Origin: Lachnospiraceae bacterium
Lineage (GTDB): Bacteria; Bacillota_A; Clostridia; Lachnospirales; Lachnospiraceae
Length of the DNA: 64,000 nucleotides
NCBI GenBank assembly: GCA_024683935.1
Contig: JAIKXV010000073.1
Coordinates: forward strand, 50,937 to 114,936
Direction of reading: 5' to 3'
In this document: one piece after another, positions 18,921 to 27,614 of the stretch
How positions within the stretch are numbered: the stretch's first letter is position 1
How the letters are laid out: the number at the start of each line of letters is the position of its first letter
Program-made: the position numbers and the translations under genes
The notes under the pieces: generated by a model
The model's input: the letters and a program-made list of their open reading frames with translations, nothing else
The model's database searches: none
Told to the model about the DNA's origin: nothing

Positions 18921-19765
18921 TGGATAAAATAATAGACGGTAAGGCGGTTGCCTTAAAGGTTAAGGATCAGATAAAAAAGGAAATAGAGGAAAAGGGGATA
19001 AAGGCCTGTCTCGCGGTTATCCTGATCGGAAATGACCCGGCCTCCTCGGTTTATGTGAATAATAAAAAGAAGGCCTGCGAGTACTGCGGCATTGAGTCCA
19101 GATCCTATGAGCTTCCGGAGAATACGCCGGAAAGCGAATTGCTGGAGCTTATTGACAGGCTGAATAAGGATGTTGACGTCCATGGTATACTGGTACAGCT
19201 TCCCGTTCCTCCCCATATAGATGAGGGAAAGGTAATAGAGGCCATCAGTCCCTTAAAGGACGTGGACGGCTTTTCGAAGCAGTCGGCCGGGGCGCTGCTC
19301 ACCGGTGAAAAAGGATTTGTGCCCTGCACCCCCGCAGGGATAATCGAGCTTCTCCACAGCTATGACGTGGAGATAAAAGGCAAAAACTGTGTGGTAATGG
19401 GAAGGAGCAATATCGTGGGAAAACCCGCGGCGCTGCTTTTACTCCGTGAGAACGGCACCGTTACCGTGACCCATACAAAGACTCGGAATATCAGGGAGAT
19501 TACGAAAAACGCCGATATCCTGGTCGCCGCCGTGGGCCGGCCGGAAATGATAGATGAAAGCTATGTTAAAGAGGGAGCAGTGGTGATAGATGTGGGCATC
19601 CACCGCATTGACCCCGATAAGAACAACGGAAAGAAGCTCTGCGGCGACGTGGATTTTGACTCTGTTTATGACAAGGTATCGCTTATTACCCCGGTTCCCG
19701 GAGGAGTCGGTCCGATGACCATAGCGATGCTTATGAAGAATACATTGATTGCGGCTCTGCAGTGA
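18920..19765 (+). CDS. folD: Methylene-THF dehydrogenase / methenyl-THF cyclohydrolase (FolD)
   Basis: A 281-residue bifunctional enzyme. Signatures are KKKACEYCGIESRSYELPE (with the Tyr/Lys catalytic region), DVDGF, the NADP site GRSNIVGKPAALLL and the C-terminal PVPGGVGPMTIAML. It interconverts methylene-, methenyl- and 10-formyl-THF. ATG 18920 is used; the GTG immediately before it is in frame but unnecessary. It overlaps the stop of the cNMP-domain gene, forming an fhs-cNMP-folD unit. Confidence 0.96.
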   Translation: MDKIIDGKAVALKVKDQIKKEIEEKGIKACLAVILIGNDPASSVYVNNKKKACEYCGIESRSYELPENTPESELLELIDRLNKDVDVHGILVQLPVPPHIDEGKVIEAISPLKDVDGFSKQSAGALLTGEKGFVPCTPAGIIELLHSYDVEIKGKNCVVMGRSNIVGKPAALLLLRENGTVTVTHTKTRNIREITKNADILVAAVGRPEMIDESYVKEGAVVIDVGIHRIDPDKNNGKKLCGDVDFDSVYDKVSLITPVPGGVGPMTIAMLMKNTLIAALQ

Positions 19766-19797
19766 ATATGCAGGCAGAGGATCGAATAGGTTGATAA

Positions 19798-21258
19798 ATG
19801 ATCTGCGATAAATGCGGAAATGAGATACCATCGGGGCTTATGTTCTGCCCGGAATGCGGCAGGGCAATACAGATGGTACCTGATTTTGATGTGAATATAG
19901 ATGAGGGCATTGCCGTAGACTCCGATGAAGTAAAGGAAGCCCTGGACAAGCTTATTGACAGGGATGGCAACAGGAAGGTCAGTTCCGATACCGTGAGACT
20001 TCCCGCCATCCGGGGTGAGATCAGCTTGTTCCGCCAGGCTGCGGCCTTAACGGCCGGGGCTCTTATTCTTGTGGCTGTTATTCTGATATCAGTCTTTATT
20101 TACCGATCCAATAGAAACAGTCTTGACCATATCTTAAACGAAGCCCGGGAAAGCTATGAAAACGGTGATTACAAAGAGGCGGTGGAAGGGTTCGAGCGCT
20201 CCCTTATAAAGGCAAAGGAAGAGGGCTCCCTTATAGAGATCAATGATCAGATAGCCCTTGCCGATTCCCTGAATAATACGGGCCGGAGCGATGACGCCAT
20301 TTCAGTGCTGAAGGGCATAATAGTCATGGACCCCGAAAATGACCTTGCCTATGAAGAGCTTATCAATATTTATAAGGACATGGGTCAGTACGACGATATA
20401 AATAAGCTGGTGGCCGGTGCCCAGGATAATAATGTCTTTTCAAAGTTTAAGGGCTATATGACGGTGCCGCCCGATTTTGACAGGGCCGGCGGCAGATATG
20501 ACGAGGAATTTGACCTGTCCCTTTCTTCGGAATATGAGGGGGATATCTACTATACCCTGGACGGATCAAAGCCGGATTCTTCTTCCGAGCTCTACATGGA
20601 GCCTCTCCATATCGGCGAGGGCGAAACCGTTGTGACCGCAGTCTGCATAAACGGCTACGACATGATAAGCCCGGAAGTCAGCATGAAATATGCGGTGAAA
20701 TTCGACCTTCCGCCTGATCCGGTGGTTACGCCCGATTCGGGTAATTTCTCCCAGCCGAAATATATCGCAGTGGAAGAGCCCGGGCCTGATACCGCCGCTA
20801 TTTTTTATACTACCGACGGCAGCGACCCCACGGAAGCCTCTTCCGTATATGAGCACATCCTTCCGATGAAGCTCGGAAAGAGCAGCTATAAATTCCGCGC
20901 GGTTTCCGTAAAGGGCGTATCCGGAAATATAGTCGAAAAGGAATATAACCTGAATGTCCAGGGAGTATGCTCTCCCGCAGATGCTACGAATTACGTGGCG
21001 GCATCCCTGGTGGCCACCGGGAATCTCATTGATATCTACGGCAACAAGGCCGGCGTCAAGGGGCATTACAAGTATATGTGCACCAGCGCCGCGAAGGAAG
21101 GCAGCCGCACCTATTACATTATCGACGAGTATTTGGAGGACAGCGACGGGGTGCTTGAAAGCACGGGCACCGCTTACGCCGTTGATGTCGTAAGCTGCAT
21201 GATGTACCGGGCAAATATCAAGCCGGACGGCAGATACGGCTTCACTTTATTCTACTAA
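19798..21258 (+). CDS. Zinc-ribbon membrane protein with TPR and chitobiase-C-type domains
   Basis: A 486-residue protein. An N-terminal zinc ribbon has CDKCGNEIPSGLMFCPECG. One membrane helix lies at about residues 80-100, then a TPR-like helical region (about 115-215). Two copies of a beta-hexosaminidase/chitobiase C-terminal-like motif follow: YYTLDGSKPDSSSELY and FYTTDGSDPTEASSVYE. The C-terminal 90 residues form another unrecognised beta-rich module. The zinc ribbon would be cytoplasmic and the rest outside. No catalytic residues are seen; a scaffold or surface-binding role is plausible. It lies 32 bases after folD, before a new promoter. Confidence 0.7.
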   Translation: MICDKCGNEIPSGLMFCPECGRAIQMVPDFDVNIDEGIAVDSDEVKEALDKLIDRDGNRKVSSDTVRLPAIRGEISLFRQAAALTAGALILVAVILISVFIYRSNRNSLDHILNEARESYENGDYKEAVEGFERSLIKAKEEGSLIEINDQIALADSLNNTGRSDDAISVLKGIIVMDPENDLAYEELINIYKDMGQYDDINKLVAGAQDNNVFSKFKGYMTVPPDFDRAGGRYDEEFDLSLSSEYEGDIYYTLDGSKPDSSSELYMEPLHIGEGETVVTAVCINGYDMISPEVSMKYAVKFDLPPDPVVTPDSGNFSQPKYIAVEEPGPDTAAIFYTTDGSDPTEASSVYEHILPMKLGKSSYKFRAVSVKGVSGNIVEKEYNLNVQGVCSPADATNYVAASLVATGNLIDIYGNKAGVKGHYKYMCTSAAKEGSRTYYIIDEYLEDSDGVLESTGTAYAVDVVSCMMYRANIKPDGRYGFTLFY

Positions 21259-21266
21259 ATTTACCC

Positions 21267-21295
21267 TTGTATATATTCAGTAAATATCATAAAAT
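21267..21295 (+). promoter_or_regulatory. Promoter upstream of nfnA
   Basis: TTGTAT (21267-21272), a 17-base spacer and TAAAAT (21290-21295), in an AT-rich 77-base gap. Predicted start about 21302, leaving a leader of about 34 bases with an AGGAG site before ATG 21336. Confidence 0.6.
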
Positions 21296-21335
21296 ATCTG
21301 ACTGTAGGTAATTTTTTAAGACAGGAGAATCATAA

Positions 21336-22217
21336 ATGTTTAAAATCCGAAAAGCTGAGATGCTCTGTGAGAATATCTGTAAGCAGATAATAGAAGCACC
21401 TCGAATCGCAAAGACCTGTGAACCCGGCCAGTTTGTGATCATCAGGGCCGACGAGACGGCAGAGAGAGTTCCCCTTACCATAAGCGATTATGACAGAAGT
21501 GAGGGGACGGTAACCATTACAACACAGATAATCGGAGCTTCATCCTATAAGCTGTCACAGCTTAAAACAGGAGATATGATAGCCGACATCACAGGACCTT
21601 TGGGACAGCCTTCCGAATTCGTGAACGAGCCCATTGAGGAAGTAAGAAAGAGAAAGTATCTCTTTGTGGGAGGCGGACTCGGTACTGCTCCCGTTTATCC
21701 CCAGGTAAAGTGGTGTAAGGAAAACGGCGTGGAATTTGACGTTGTTATCGGTACGAAGACCAAGGATCTGCTCATCATGGAGAAGGAGTATGAGGAGATC
21801 GCCGGTGAGCATTATCACCTCACTACCGATGATGGTTCTTATAAGCATAAAGGTATGGTAACCAGTGTTATGGAAGAGCTGATAGCAGCAGGCAACCATT
21901 ATGATGTATGCGTGGCTATAGGCCCCATGATCATGATGAAGTTCGCTGCAAAGACAGCAATGGACGCAGGTATCCATACGATAGTTTCAATGAATCCCAT
22001 AATGGTGGACGGCACGGGAATGTGCGGCGCCTGCAGACTTGTGGTGGACGGAGAGGTTAAATTCGCCTGTGTTGACGGACCGGAATTCGATGCGTCAAAG
22101 GTGGACTTTGACGGCGCCATGAAGAGAATGGCCCTCTACAAGACAGAGGAAGGCAGGGCGTACCTGAAGATGAAGGAAGGCGACACCCACCACGGTGGCT
22201 GCGGAAACTGCAATTAA
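21336..22217 (+). CDS. nfnA: NADH-dependent ferredoxin:NADP oxidoreductase small subunit NfnA (PyrK-like)
   Basis: A 293-residue ferredoxin-NADP-reductase-type subunit. It has the FAD site VPLTISDYDRSEGTVTI, the NAD region FVGGGLGTAPVYPQ, and a C-terminal [2Fe-2S] motif DGTGMCGACR...FACVDGPEFD. Known NfnA binds this cluster with three Cys and one Asp; the DGTG aspartate here fits. Alone it would be named sulfide/dihydroorotate-dehydrogenase-like, but the next gene is the NfnB partner and there is no pyrD. Together they catalyse electron-bifurcating exchange between NADPH, ferredoxin and NAD, supplying NADPH from fermentation electrons. It is preceded by its own promoter. Confidence 0.88.
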   Translation: MFKIRKAEMLCENICKQIIEAPRIAKTCEPGQFVIIRADETAERVPLTISDYDRSEGTVTITTQIIGASSYKLSQLKTGDMIADITGPLGQPSEFVNEPIEEVRKRKYLFVGGGLGTAPVYPQVKWCKENGVEFDVVIGTKTKDLLIMEKEYEEIAGEHYHLTTDDGSYKHKGMVTSVMEELIAAGNHYDVCVAIGPMIMMKFAAKTAMDAGIHTIVSMNPIMVDGTGMCGACRLVVDGEVKFACVDGPEFDASKVDFDGAMKRMALYKTEEGRAYLKMKEGDTHHGGCGNCN

Positions 22218-22309
22218 CGGTCATTCCGGTGACGGCGGAGATTTTTGATCATAGATAATATCGATGCTGACAGATAAGGATGACATTTATGAATAGAAAG
22301 GAATAACAG

Positions 22310-23704
22310 ATGGCTGTAGATATGTTAAAAAAGGTTCCCGTTCGTGAACAGGATCCGAAGGTGAGAGCCACCAATTTTGACGAGGTGTGTCTCGGATATA
22401 ATAAAGAAGAGGCTATGAGCGAATCGGAGCGCTGCCTCAACTGCAAGAATGCCCGCTGCATAGAGGGCTGTCCCGTATCCATCAATATCCCTGCCTTTAT
22501 CCAGGCGGTTAAGGAAGATGATGTGAAGAAGGCAGCCGGCATAATCTCAGAATCCAGCGCACTTCCTGCGGTATGCGGAAGAGTATGCCCCCAGGAGAGC
22601 CAGTGCGAGGGCAGATGTGTGCGCGGCATCAAGGGTGAGCCGGTATCCATCGGAAAGCTTGAGAGATATGTGGCAGATACCGCCAGGGAAATGGGCATCA
22701 AGCCGGAAGTAAAGGCAGAGAAGAAGGGAAAGAAGGTCGCTGTCATCGGTTCAGGCCCTTCAGGACTTACCTGCGCCGGAGACCTTGCCAAGATGGGCTA
22801 TGACGTTACTATTTTTGAAGCCCTTCACAAGGCAGGCGGAGTGCTGGTTTACGGCATTCCCGAGTTCCGTCTTCCCAAGGATGCGGTTGTGGGACCCGAG
22901 GTTCAGAATGTGGAAGCCCTCGGAGTAAAGATAGAAACCGACGTTGTTATCGGAAAGTCCACCACCATCGACGCCCTTCTTAATGAAGAGGGCTTTGATG
23001 CGGTTTATATCGGATCAGGTGCGGGACTTCCGAAATTCATGAATATTCCCGGAGAACAGGCGCTCGGCGTATATTCCGCAAATGAGTTCCTGACCAGGAA
23101 TAACCTTATGAAGGCATACAGGGATGATTACGATACTCCTATTGCCAGAGGAAAGAAGGTAGTGGTAGTCGGAGGCGGAAATGTGGCCATGGATGCCGCC
23201 CGTACCGCGCTCAGACTCGGTGCCGAAGTTCATGTCGTATACAGAAGATCCGAAGCTGAGCTTCCCGCCAGAGTGGAAGAAGTTCACCATGCAAAGGAAG
23301 AGGGCATTATCTTTGACCTGCTTCAGAACCCGGTGGAGATCCTTGAGGACGAGAACGGCTGGGTAAAGGGCATAAAGGTTATAAAGATGGAGCTCGGTGA
23401 GCCCGATGAATCCGGAAGAAGGAGACCTGTTGAGGTACCGGGAAGCGAATATGAAATAGAGTGCGATACGGTGATCATGTCTCTCGGAACCAGCCCTAAT
23501 CCCCTTATCTCAAGCACCACAAAGGGTCTTGAAACCAATAAGAGGAAGTGCATCGTGGCAGACGAGGAGACCGGCGCTACCAGCAAGGATGCGGTATATG
23601 CAGGAGGCGATGCGGTTACGGGAGCCGCCACTGTTATACTTGCAATGGGAGCCGGAAGGGCTGCTGCAAAGGGAATAGACGAGTATCTGACAAAGAACGC
23701 ATAA
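22310..23704 (+). CDS. nfnB: NfnB, glutamate-synthase-small-subunit-like flavoprotein
   Basis: 464 residues, the usual length. The N-terminal Cys motifs CLNCKNARCIEGCP and CGRVCPQESQCEGRC should bind two [4Fe-4S] clusters. The FAD Rossmann motif VIGSGPSGLTCAG and the NADPH motif VVVGGGNVAMDAARTA follow, and the C-terminus has YAGGDAVTGAATVILAMGAGR. Databases often call this NADPH-dependent glutamate synthase (gltA), but no large subunit is present and the nfnA neighbour marks it as NfnB, the bifurcating FAD subunit. It begins 92 bases after nfnA with AAAGGAA before ATG. Confidence 0.88.
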   Translation: MAVDMLKKVPVREQDPKVRATNFDEVCLGYNKEEAMSESERCLNCKNARCIEGCPVSINIPAFIQAVKEDDVKKAAGIISESSALPAVCGRVCPQESQCEGRCVRGIKGEPVSIGKLERYVADTAREMGIKPEVKAEKKGKKVAVIGSGPSGLTCAGDLAKMGYDVTIFEALHKAGGVLVYGIPEFRLPKDAVVGPEVQNVEALGVKIETDVVIGKSTTIDALLNEEGFDAVYIGSGAGLPKFMNIPGEQALGVYSANEFLTRNNLMKAYRDDYDTPIARGKKVVVVGGGNVAMDAARTALRLGAEVHVVYRRSEAELPARVEEVHHAKEEGIIFDLLQNPVEILEDENGWVKGIKVIKMELGEPDESGRRRPVEVPGSEYEIECDTVIMSLGTSPNPLISSTTKGLETNKRKCIVADEETGATSKDAVYAGGDAVTGAATVILAMGAGRAAAKGIDEYLTKNA

Positions 23705-23717
23705 TGAGGTTAATAAC

Positions 23718-24497
23718 ATGATCTGTCCGAAGTGCGGTACGGAATACAGGGAAGGCTTTAACGAATGTGCATACTGCCATATCCCGCTGGTTGAAAGTCT
23801 GGAAGAAGGAGTGGATCCTGAGGAGCTCTTAAAGAAGTCCGAAAGCAATGAACCTGACGAGGTAGAGATAAGTCCGGAGGATTTTATTTCCCTCGCAAGG
23901 AGCAAGGGCCTGTCCGAAAGGGATATACTGAACGCCATGGATCTGAAACCCGATCCTGAGACTGTGGAGGAAAGGGCTGCTGCCCTGAAACCCTTCAGAA
24001 AGGCAGCCGAGAGGGCGGAAGACCTGCGTTCATCAGCTTATACCCTGCTTATTGTGGGTGTTCTCGGACTGATCGCCGTGCTGCTTTTATACTTCGGGGC
24101 TTTTCCGATACAGTTTACCGGTGCCGGGAAGTATATGGTGACTGGTACGATGGCGGTTCTTTTCCTGCTGTTCCTTATAATAGGCATCAATTCCTACAGG
24201 AAGATACAACCCTTACGTGAAGAAGCGGAGCGGGAAGAAAAGAAGATCGAAGAGATAAGCAGATTCTTTTTTGACACCTATACTGCCGAAAGCCTTGACC
24301 GCGAAGCTCTCGGCCGGGACAGGGATGAAGTCGGAGAGTATTTCCTCCGGAGCAGCTTTATAAAGAAATGCTTAAATGAGAGATTTATGGATCTCGAGCC
24401 ATCCTTCCTTGAATTCATGACAGACAAGCTCTATAACGAGATGTTTGAAGGGAAGGGCGGAGAAACGGTTTCAGAGGAAACTGATGGAGAGGATTGA
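23718..24497 (+). CDS. Zinc-ribbon membrane protein of unknown function
   Basis: A 259-residue protein with an N-terminal zinc ribbon (CPKCGTEYREGFNECAYC), an acidic linker and two membrane helices (about residues 110-130 and 142-158). A charged cytoplasmic C-terminal region of about 95 residues follows. The spacing suggests both ends lie inside the cell. I do not recognise the family beyond the zinc ribbon. It follows nfnB by 13 bases and overlaps rlmH by 14, so it sits in an operon with housekeeping genes. Confidence 0.65.
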   Translation: MICPKCGTEYREGFNECAYCHIPLVESLEEGVDPEELLKKSESNEPDEVEISPEDFISLARSKGLSERDILNAMDLKPDPETVEERAAALKPFRKAAERAEDLRSSAYTLLIVGVLGLIAVLLLYFGAFPIQFTGAGKYMVTGTMAVLFLLFLIIGINSYRKIQPLREEAEREEKKIEEISRFFFDTYTAESLDREALGRDRDEVGEYFLRSSFIKKCLNERFMDLEPSFLEFMTDKLYNEMFEGKGGETVSEETDGED

Positions 24498-24927
24498 CAT
24501 ACTCGCAGCCGGAAAGATAAGAGAGAAGTATTTTCGTGACGCGATGGCCGAATATGAAAAGCGGCTGTCGCGTTACGTTAAGTTAAATATCATGGAAGTG
24601 CAGGACGGACCGGATATAAAGGCTGAACGGGACCGGATGATCGATAAAATCGGGGATGCGTATCTGATCGCCCTTATGATCGACGGGGAAGCCCTTTCCA
24701 GCGTGGAGCTTTCAGAGAAGCTTAAAGACCTGGAAGTTGGCGGTGAAAGCCGGATAATGTTCGTAATAGGCGGGCCGGAAGGGCTGCACGAGGATATTGT
24801 TAAAAAAGCTTCTTTTAAACTCAGCTTTTCAAAGATGACCTTTCCCCATCCGCTGATGAGGGTTATTCTCTTAGAACAGATTTACAGGGCTTACAGGATA
24901 AAGAATGGTGAGCCTTATCATAAATAG
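24484..24927 (+). CDS. rlmH: 23S rRNA (pseudouridine1915-N3)-methyltransferase RlmH
   Basis: 147 residues from ATG 24484; an in-frame upstream ATG at 24445 would add 13 residues outside the family N-terminus. Motifs are ILAAGKIREKY, FVIGGPEGLHEDI (SAM-binding trefoil knot), LSFSKMTFPHPLMRVILLEQIYRAYRI and the terminal GEPYHK. It methylates pseudouridine 1915 of 23S rRNA after 70S assembly. It is about 12 residues shorter than the S. aureus enzyme because of a shorter loop after the first strand; conserved residues are all present. Confidence 0.94.
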   Translation: MERIDILAAGKIREKYFRDAMAEYEKRLSRYVKLNIMEVQDGPDIKAERDRMIDKIGDAYLIALMIDGEALSSVELSEKLKDLEVGGESRIMFVIGGPEGLHEDIVKKASFKLSFSKMTFPHPLMRVILLEQIYRAYRIKNGEPYHK

Positions 24928-24949
24928 CGGTGTTTTCCGAAGGAAAAGT

Positions 24950-25966
24950 ATGACAGAAGTTATAAGCAATGTTTCTGCCGATGATATCAGGAATGTTTTC
25001 GGACAGTTTGACGATCATGTGAAAAGGATCGAAAGGGAATTCGGGACGGAGCTGATATTAAGACACGGAGAAATACATATTTCCGGGGATGAAGCAAATA
25101 CCCGGATGACGAAAAATGTCCTTCAGGAGCTTATAAAGCTCTCGGAGAAAGGTAATATCATAGAGGAACAGAACGTAAATTACATCATGTCTCTTGAAAA
25201 AGAGAACAATACTTCACTTATAGATACCCTGACGGAAGGGGAAGTGATCTGCCACACGGTGCAGGGGCGGCCCGTAAAGCCGAAGACCCTCGGGCAGAAG
25301 GCCTATATTGACGCCATTAAAAACAAGATGATAGTTTTCGGAATAGGCCCTGCGGGAACCGGAAAGACCTATCTCGCGATGGCTATGGCCATTACCGCCT
25401 TTAAGAATGATGAGGTGAGCCGGATAATACTTACCCGTCCCGCAATAGAAGCCGGTGAAAAGCTCGGTTTCCTGCCGGGAGACCTGCAGAGCAAGGTGGA
25501 TCCCTATCTTCGTCCGCTGTATGACGCCCTTTACCAGATAATGGGAGCAGAGTCCTTCCAGAAAAATATGGAAAAAGGGCTTATTGAGGTTGCGCCTCTT
25601 GCTTATATGAGAGGACGTACGCTGGATAACGCCTATATAATATTAGATGAGGCGCAGAATACGACTCCGGCCCAGATGAAGATGTTTTTAACCCGTATAG
25701 GTTTCGGTTCAAAGGTTGTGATAACCGGTGACAAGACCCAGAAGGATCTGTCCAGCGGAACCGTTTCAGGCCTCGATACGGCCGAGCGGGTTTTGAAGAA
25801 AATAGATGACATAGGTTTTATATATCTCACCTCCCTTGATGTGGTGCGCCATCCCCTGGTTCAGAGGATAGTAAAGGCCTATGAGGATTACGAGAAAAAA
25901 GATAATGATAAAAATAAAGAAAATGTGAGGAGGAACCGTTTTGACAGAAGGAAAGACAGGCGATAA
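24950..25966 (+). CDS. phoH: PhoH-like ATPase
   Basis: 338 residues from ATG 24950, preceded by AAGGAAAAG. There is an N-terminal KH-like region, then the PhoH domain with Walker A GPAGTGKT, RPAIEAGEKLGFLPGDLQSKVDPYLRPLYDA and Walker B ILDEAQNTTPAQMKMFL. It is an RNA-related ATPase usually encoded with pgpH and ybeY, exactly as here. The C-terminus is rich in Lys/Asp/Arg. Its end overlaps the next gene's start by 26 bases. Confidence 0.93.
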   Translation: MTEVISNVSADDIRNVFGQFDDHVKRIEREFGTELILRHGEIHISGDEANTRMTKNVLQELIKLSEKGNIIEEQNVNYIMSLEKENNTSLIDTLTEGEVICHTVQGRPVKPKTLGQKAYIDAIKNKMIVFGIGPAGTGKTYLAMAMAITAFKNDEVSRIILTRPAIEAGEKLGFLPGDLQSKVDPYLRPLYDALYQIMGAESFQKNMEKGLIEVAPLAYMRGRTLDNAYIILDEAQNTTPAQMKMFLTRIGFGSKVVITGDKTQKDLSSGTVSGLDTAERVLKKIDDIGFIYLTSLDVVRHPLVQRIVKAYEDYEKKDNDKNKENVRRNRFDRRKDRR

Positions 25967-27131
25967 CGGTTCGAAGTCTGCAACCCTTGCCCTCCTTATC
26001 TTCATTCCTGTAATAGGAACCGGCGGAACCGCCATAGTATCCTATTTCAGATTTTTTTCCGTTCAGGAAGTTATTATGAATACGGTGGTGGCCGCGGCTC
26101 TCTGTATTGTTGCCGAGATCCCTCTTAAAAAGATGGCGATCGACAGTGAAGGTGCCGTTTATTTTGTGTACTCCTATTTATGCGGGCTTTTAATGGCGGT
26201 GCTGTCGGGCTTTTCCTATGAATTCATACTGCCCTTAAGCGGCCCTGCGGTCCTTATCGGGCTTCTTGGAGGTCCGGTTTCCGGTATATCCGCACTTCTT
26301 CTTTTCTGCGGGATTTCCACTATAGTGCTCTATGAAAGCGGTCTCTATTTCTTCTTTATGTTCTTTACCGGCTTTCTGCTTATCCTGTTATTTACTCTGG
26401 ACCGGGATATTTCAATACCTTCTGTTATTTTTACTGCTTTTTTCATTGGGGCAGTGACTTTCTATGCCTGCTGCATACTTTCGGAAAGGAAGCTCTCCCC
26501 GGAAAATGTGGTATTTCCCCTTATAGGCATTGTTTTGGATTTCATTATCATTTTGGTTATGAGTCCGAAGATCTATGAGAATGTCATAGACAGGGAAGAG
26601 AACTTTATAAACAGTATATTGGATCCGGAGTATGAGCTTTTGCAAAGACTGAAGAATGAGAACCGTCCCGAATATGACAAGATGATCCATTCTGTCCATC
26701 TCATAAATATCCTGATGGAGAAGATGGGGCTCGAGCGGATAAAGCTGAACGGAACGGGATATTACTGCAGGATCGGGGTTTTACGCGGAGAAAACGATAA
26801 CGTGGCTGAGAAGTCCCTGTCCATGCTTCATGAAAGGGAGTTCCCGGAGGAGATACTGGAAGGTATCCTCGAATACTATGCCTACAAGGGCAGAAGGCTT
26901 TCAAGAGAGAGCGGAGTGGTGCTGATATCAAACAGGCTTATTTTCAGGATCTATGAGGAAAAGGCTCTGCATCCCGAAACGAAGATAGATTTTAATCAAT
27001 TGGTAACAGATATTATGAAAGACTTTACCGGTGAAAGAAGAGTGCTGCAGTCGGATCTTTCCTTAAATGACCTGAATATTATTTCGGATACGATGAGAAA
27101 ACAGGAATTCTACTATGACTTTATACTTTGA
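25941..27131 (+). CDS. PgpH-like membrane protein with degenerate HD domain
   Basis: 396 residues from TTG 25941 with AGGAGG upstream. Residues about 15-215 hold six or seven membrane helices, matching the 7TM part of PgpH/YqfF proteins. Residues about 235-396 align with the HD phosphodiesterase domain, but the catalytic residues are mostly gone. The HHS motif reads IHS (His250), the HD motif reads YYCRIG (274-279), the QHHG region reads EYYAYKG (311-317), and the downstream Asp is replaced in ISNRLI. LSLNDL at the end is kept. The large N-terminal ectodomain of PgpH is missing. Its place between phoH and ybeY supports orthology. Active PgpH degrades c-di-AMP; this protein probably cannot. 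Confidence 0.75.
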   Translation: MTEGKTGDNGSKSATLALLIFIPVIGTGGTAIVSYFRFFSVQEVIMNTVVAAALCIVAEIPLKKMAIDSEGAVYFVYSYLCGLLMAVLSGFSYEFILPLSGPAVLIGLLGGPVSGISALLLFCGISTIVLYESGLYFFFMFFTGFLLILLFTLDRDISIPSVIFTAFFIGAVTFYACCILSERKLSPENVVFPLIGIVLDFIIILVMSPKIYENVIDREENFINSILDPEYELLQRLKNENRPEYDKMIHSVHLINILMEKMGLERIKLNGTGYYCRIGVLRGENDNVAEKSLSMLHEREFPEEILEGILEYYAYKGRRLSRESGVVLISNRLIFRIYEEKALHPETKIDFNQLVTDIMKDFTGERRVLQSDLSLNDLNIISDTMRKQEFYYDFIL

Positions 27132-27612
27132 AGATAAGACCGGGGCGGAATCGGATCTTCCCTTTGAGGAGATTTTTAATACCGTGGCGGGAAAGGTTCT
27201 GGAATCCGAAAACTGTCCCTTTAGCTGTGAGATCAGTCTTTCTTTAGTTAATTCGGAGGAAATACAAGAATTAAACCGTGAATTCAGGGGAATAGATAAA
27301 GAAACGGATGTTCTTTCTTTCCCTCTTGTGGATTATTCTTCTCCCGGGGATTTTGACGGTATAGATGAGGACTCTCCGGAGTACTTTAACCCTGAGACAA
27401 AGGATCTGATGCTGGGCGATATAGTGATATGTCTTGGCAGGGTGTATTCCCAGGCTGAAGCCTACGGACACTCGCCGAAAAGGGAATTTGCTTTTCTAAT
27501 CGCTCACAGTATGTTACACTTACTTGGGTTTGATCATGAAGAAAAGGCGGATGAGGAGCTTATGTTCAGTAAGCAGGAAGAGGTTCTTTCATCCCTTGGG
27601 ATAGTAAGGTAG
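27115..27612 (+). CDS. ybeY: Endoribonuclease YbeY
   Basis: A 165-residue zinc-dependent endoribonuclease acting in 16S rRNA 3' maturation and ribosome quality control. The metal site HSMLHLLGFDH gives His131, His135 and His141 in the family pattern HxxxHxxxxxH; INREF-like LNREFRGIDKETDVLSFP precedes it. The stretch between residues 75 and 95 is a small acidic insertion. It overlaps the PgpH-like gene by 17 bases. The usual followers (dgkA, era) are not next; era is 27.6 kb away. Confidence 0.95.
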   Translation: MTLYFEDKTGAESDLPFEEIFNTVAGKVLESENCPFSCEISLSLVNSEEIQELNREFRGIDKETDVLSFPLVDYSSPGDFDGIDEDSPEYFNPETKDLMLGDIVICLGRVYSQAEAYGHSPKREFAFLIAHSMLHLLGFDHEEKADEELMFSKQEEVLSSLGIVR

Positions 27613-27614
27613 TC

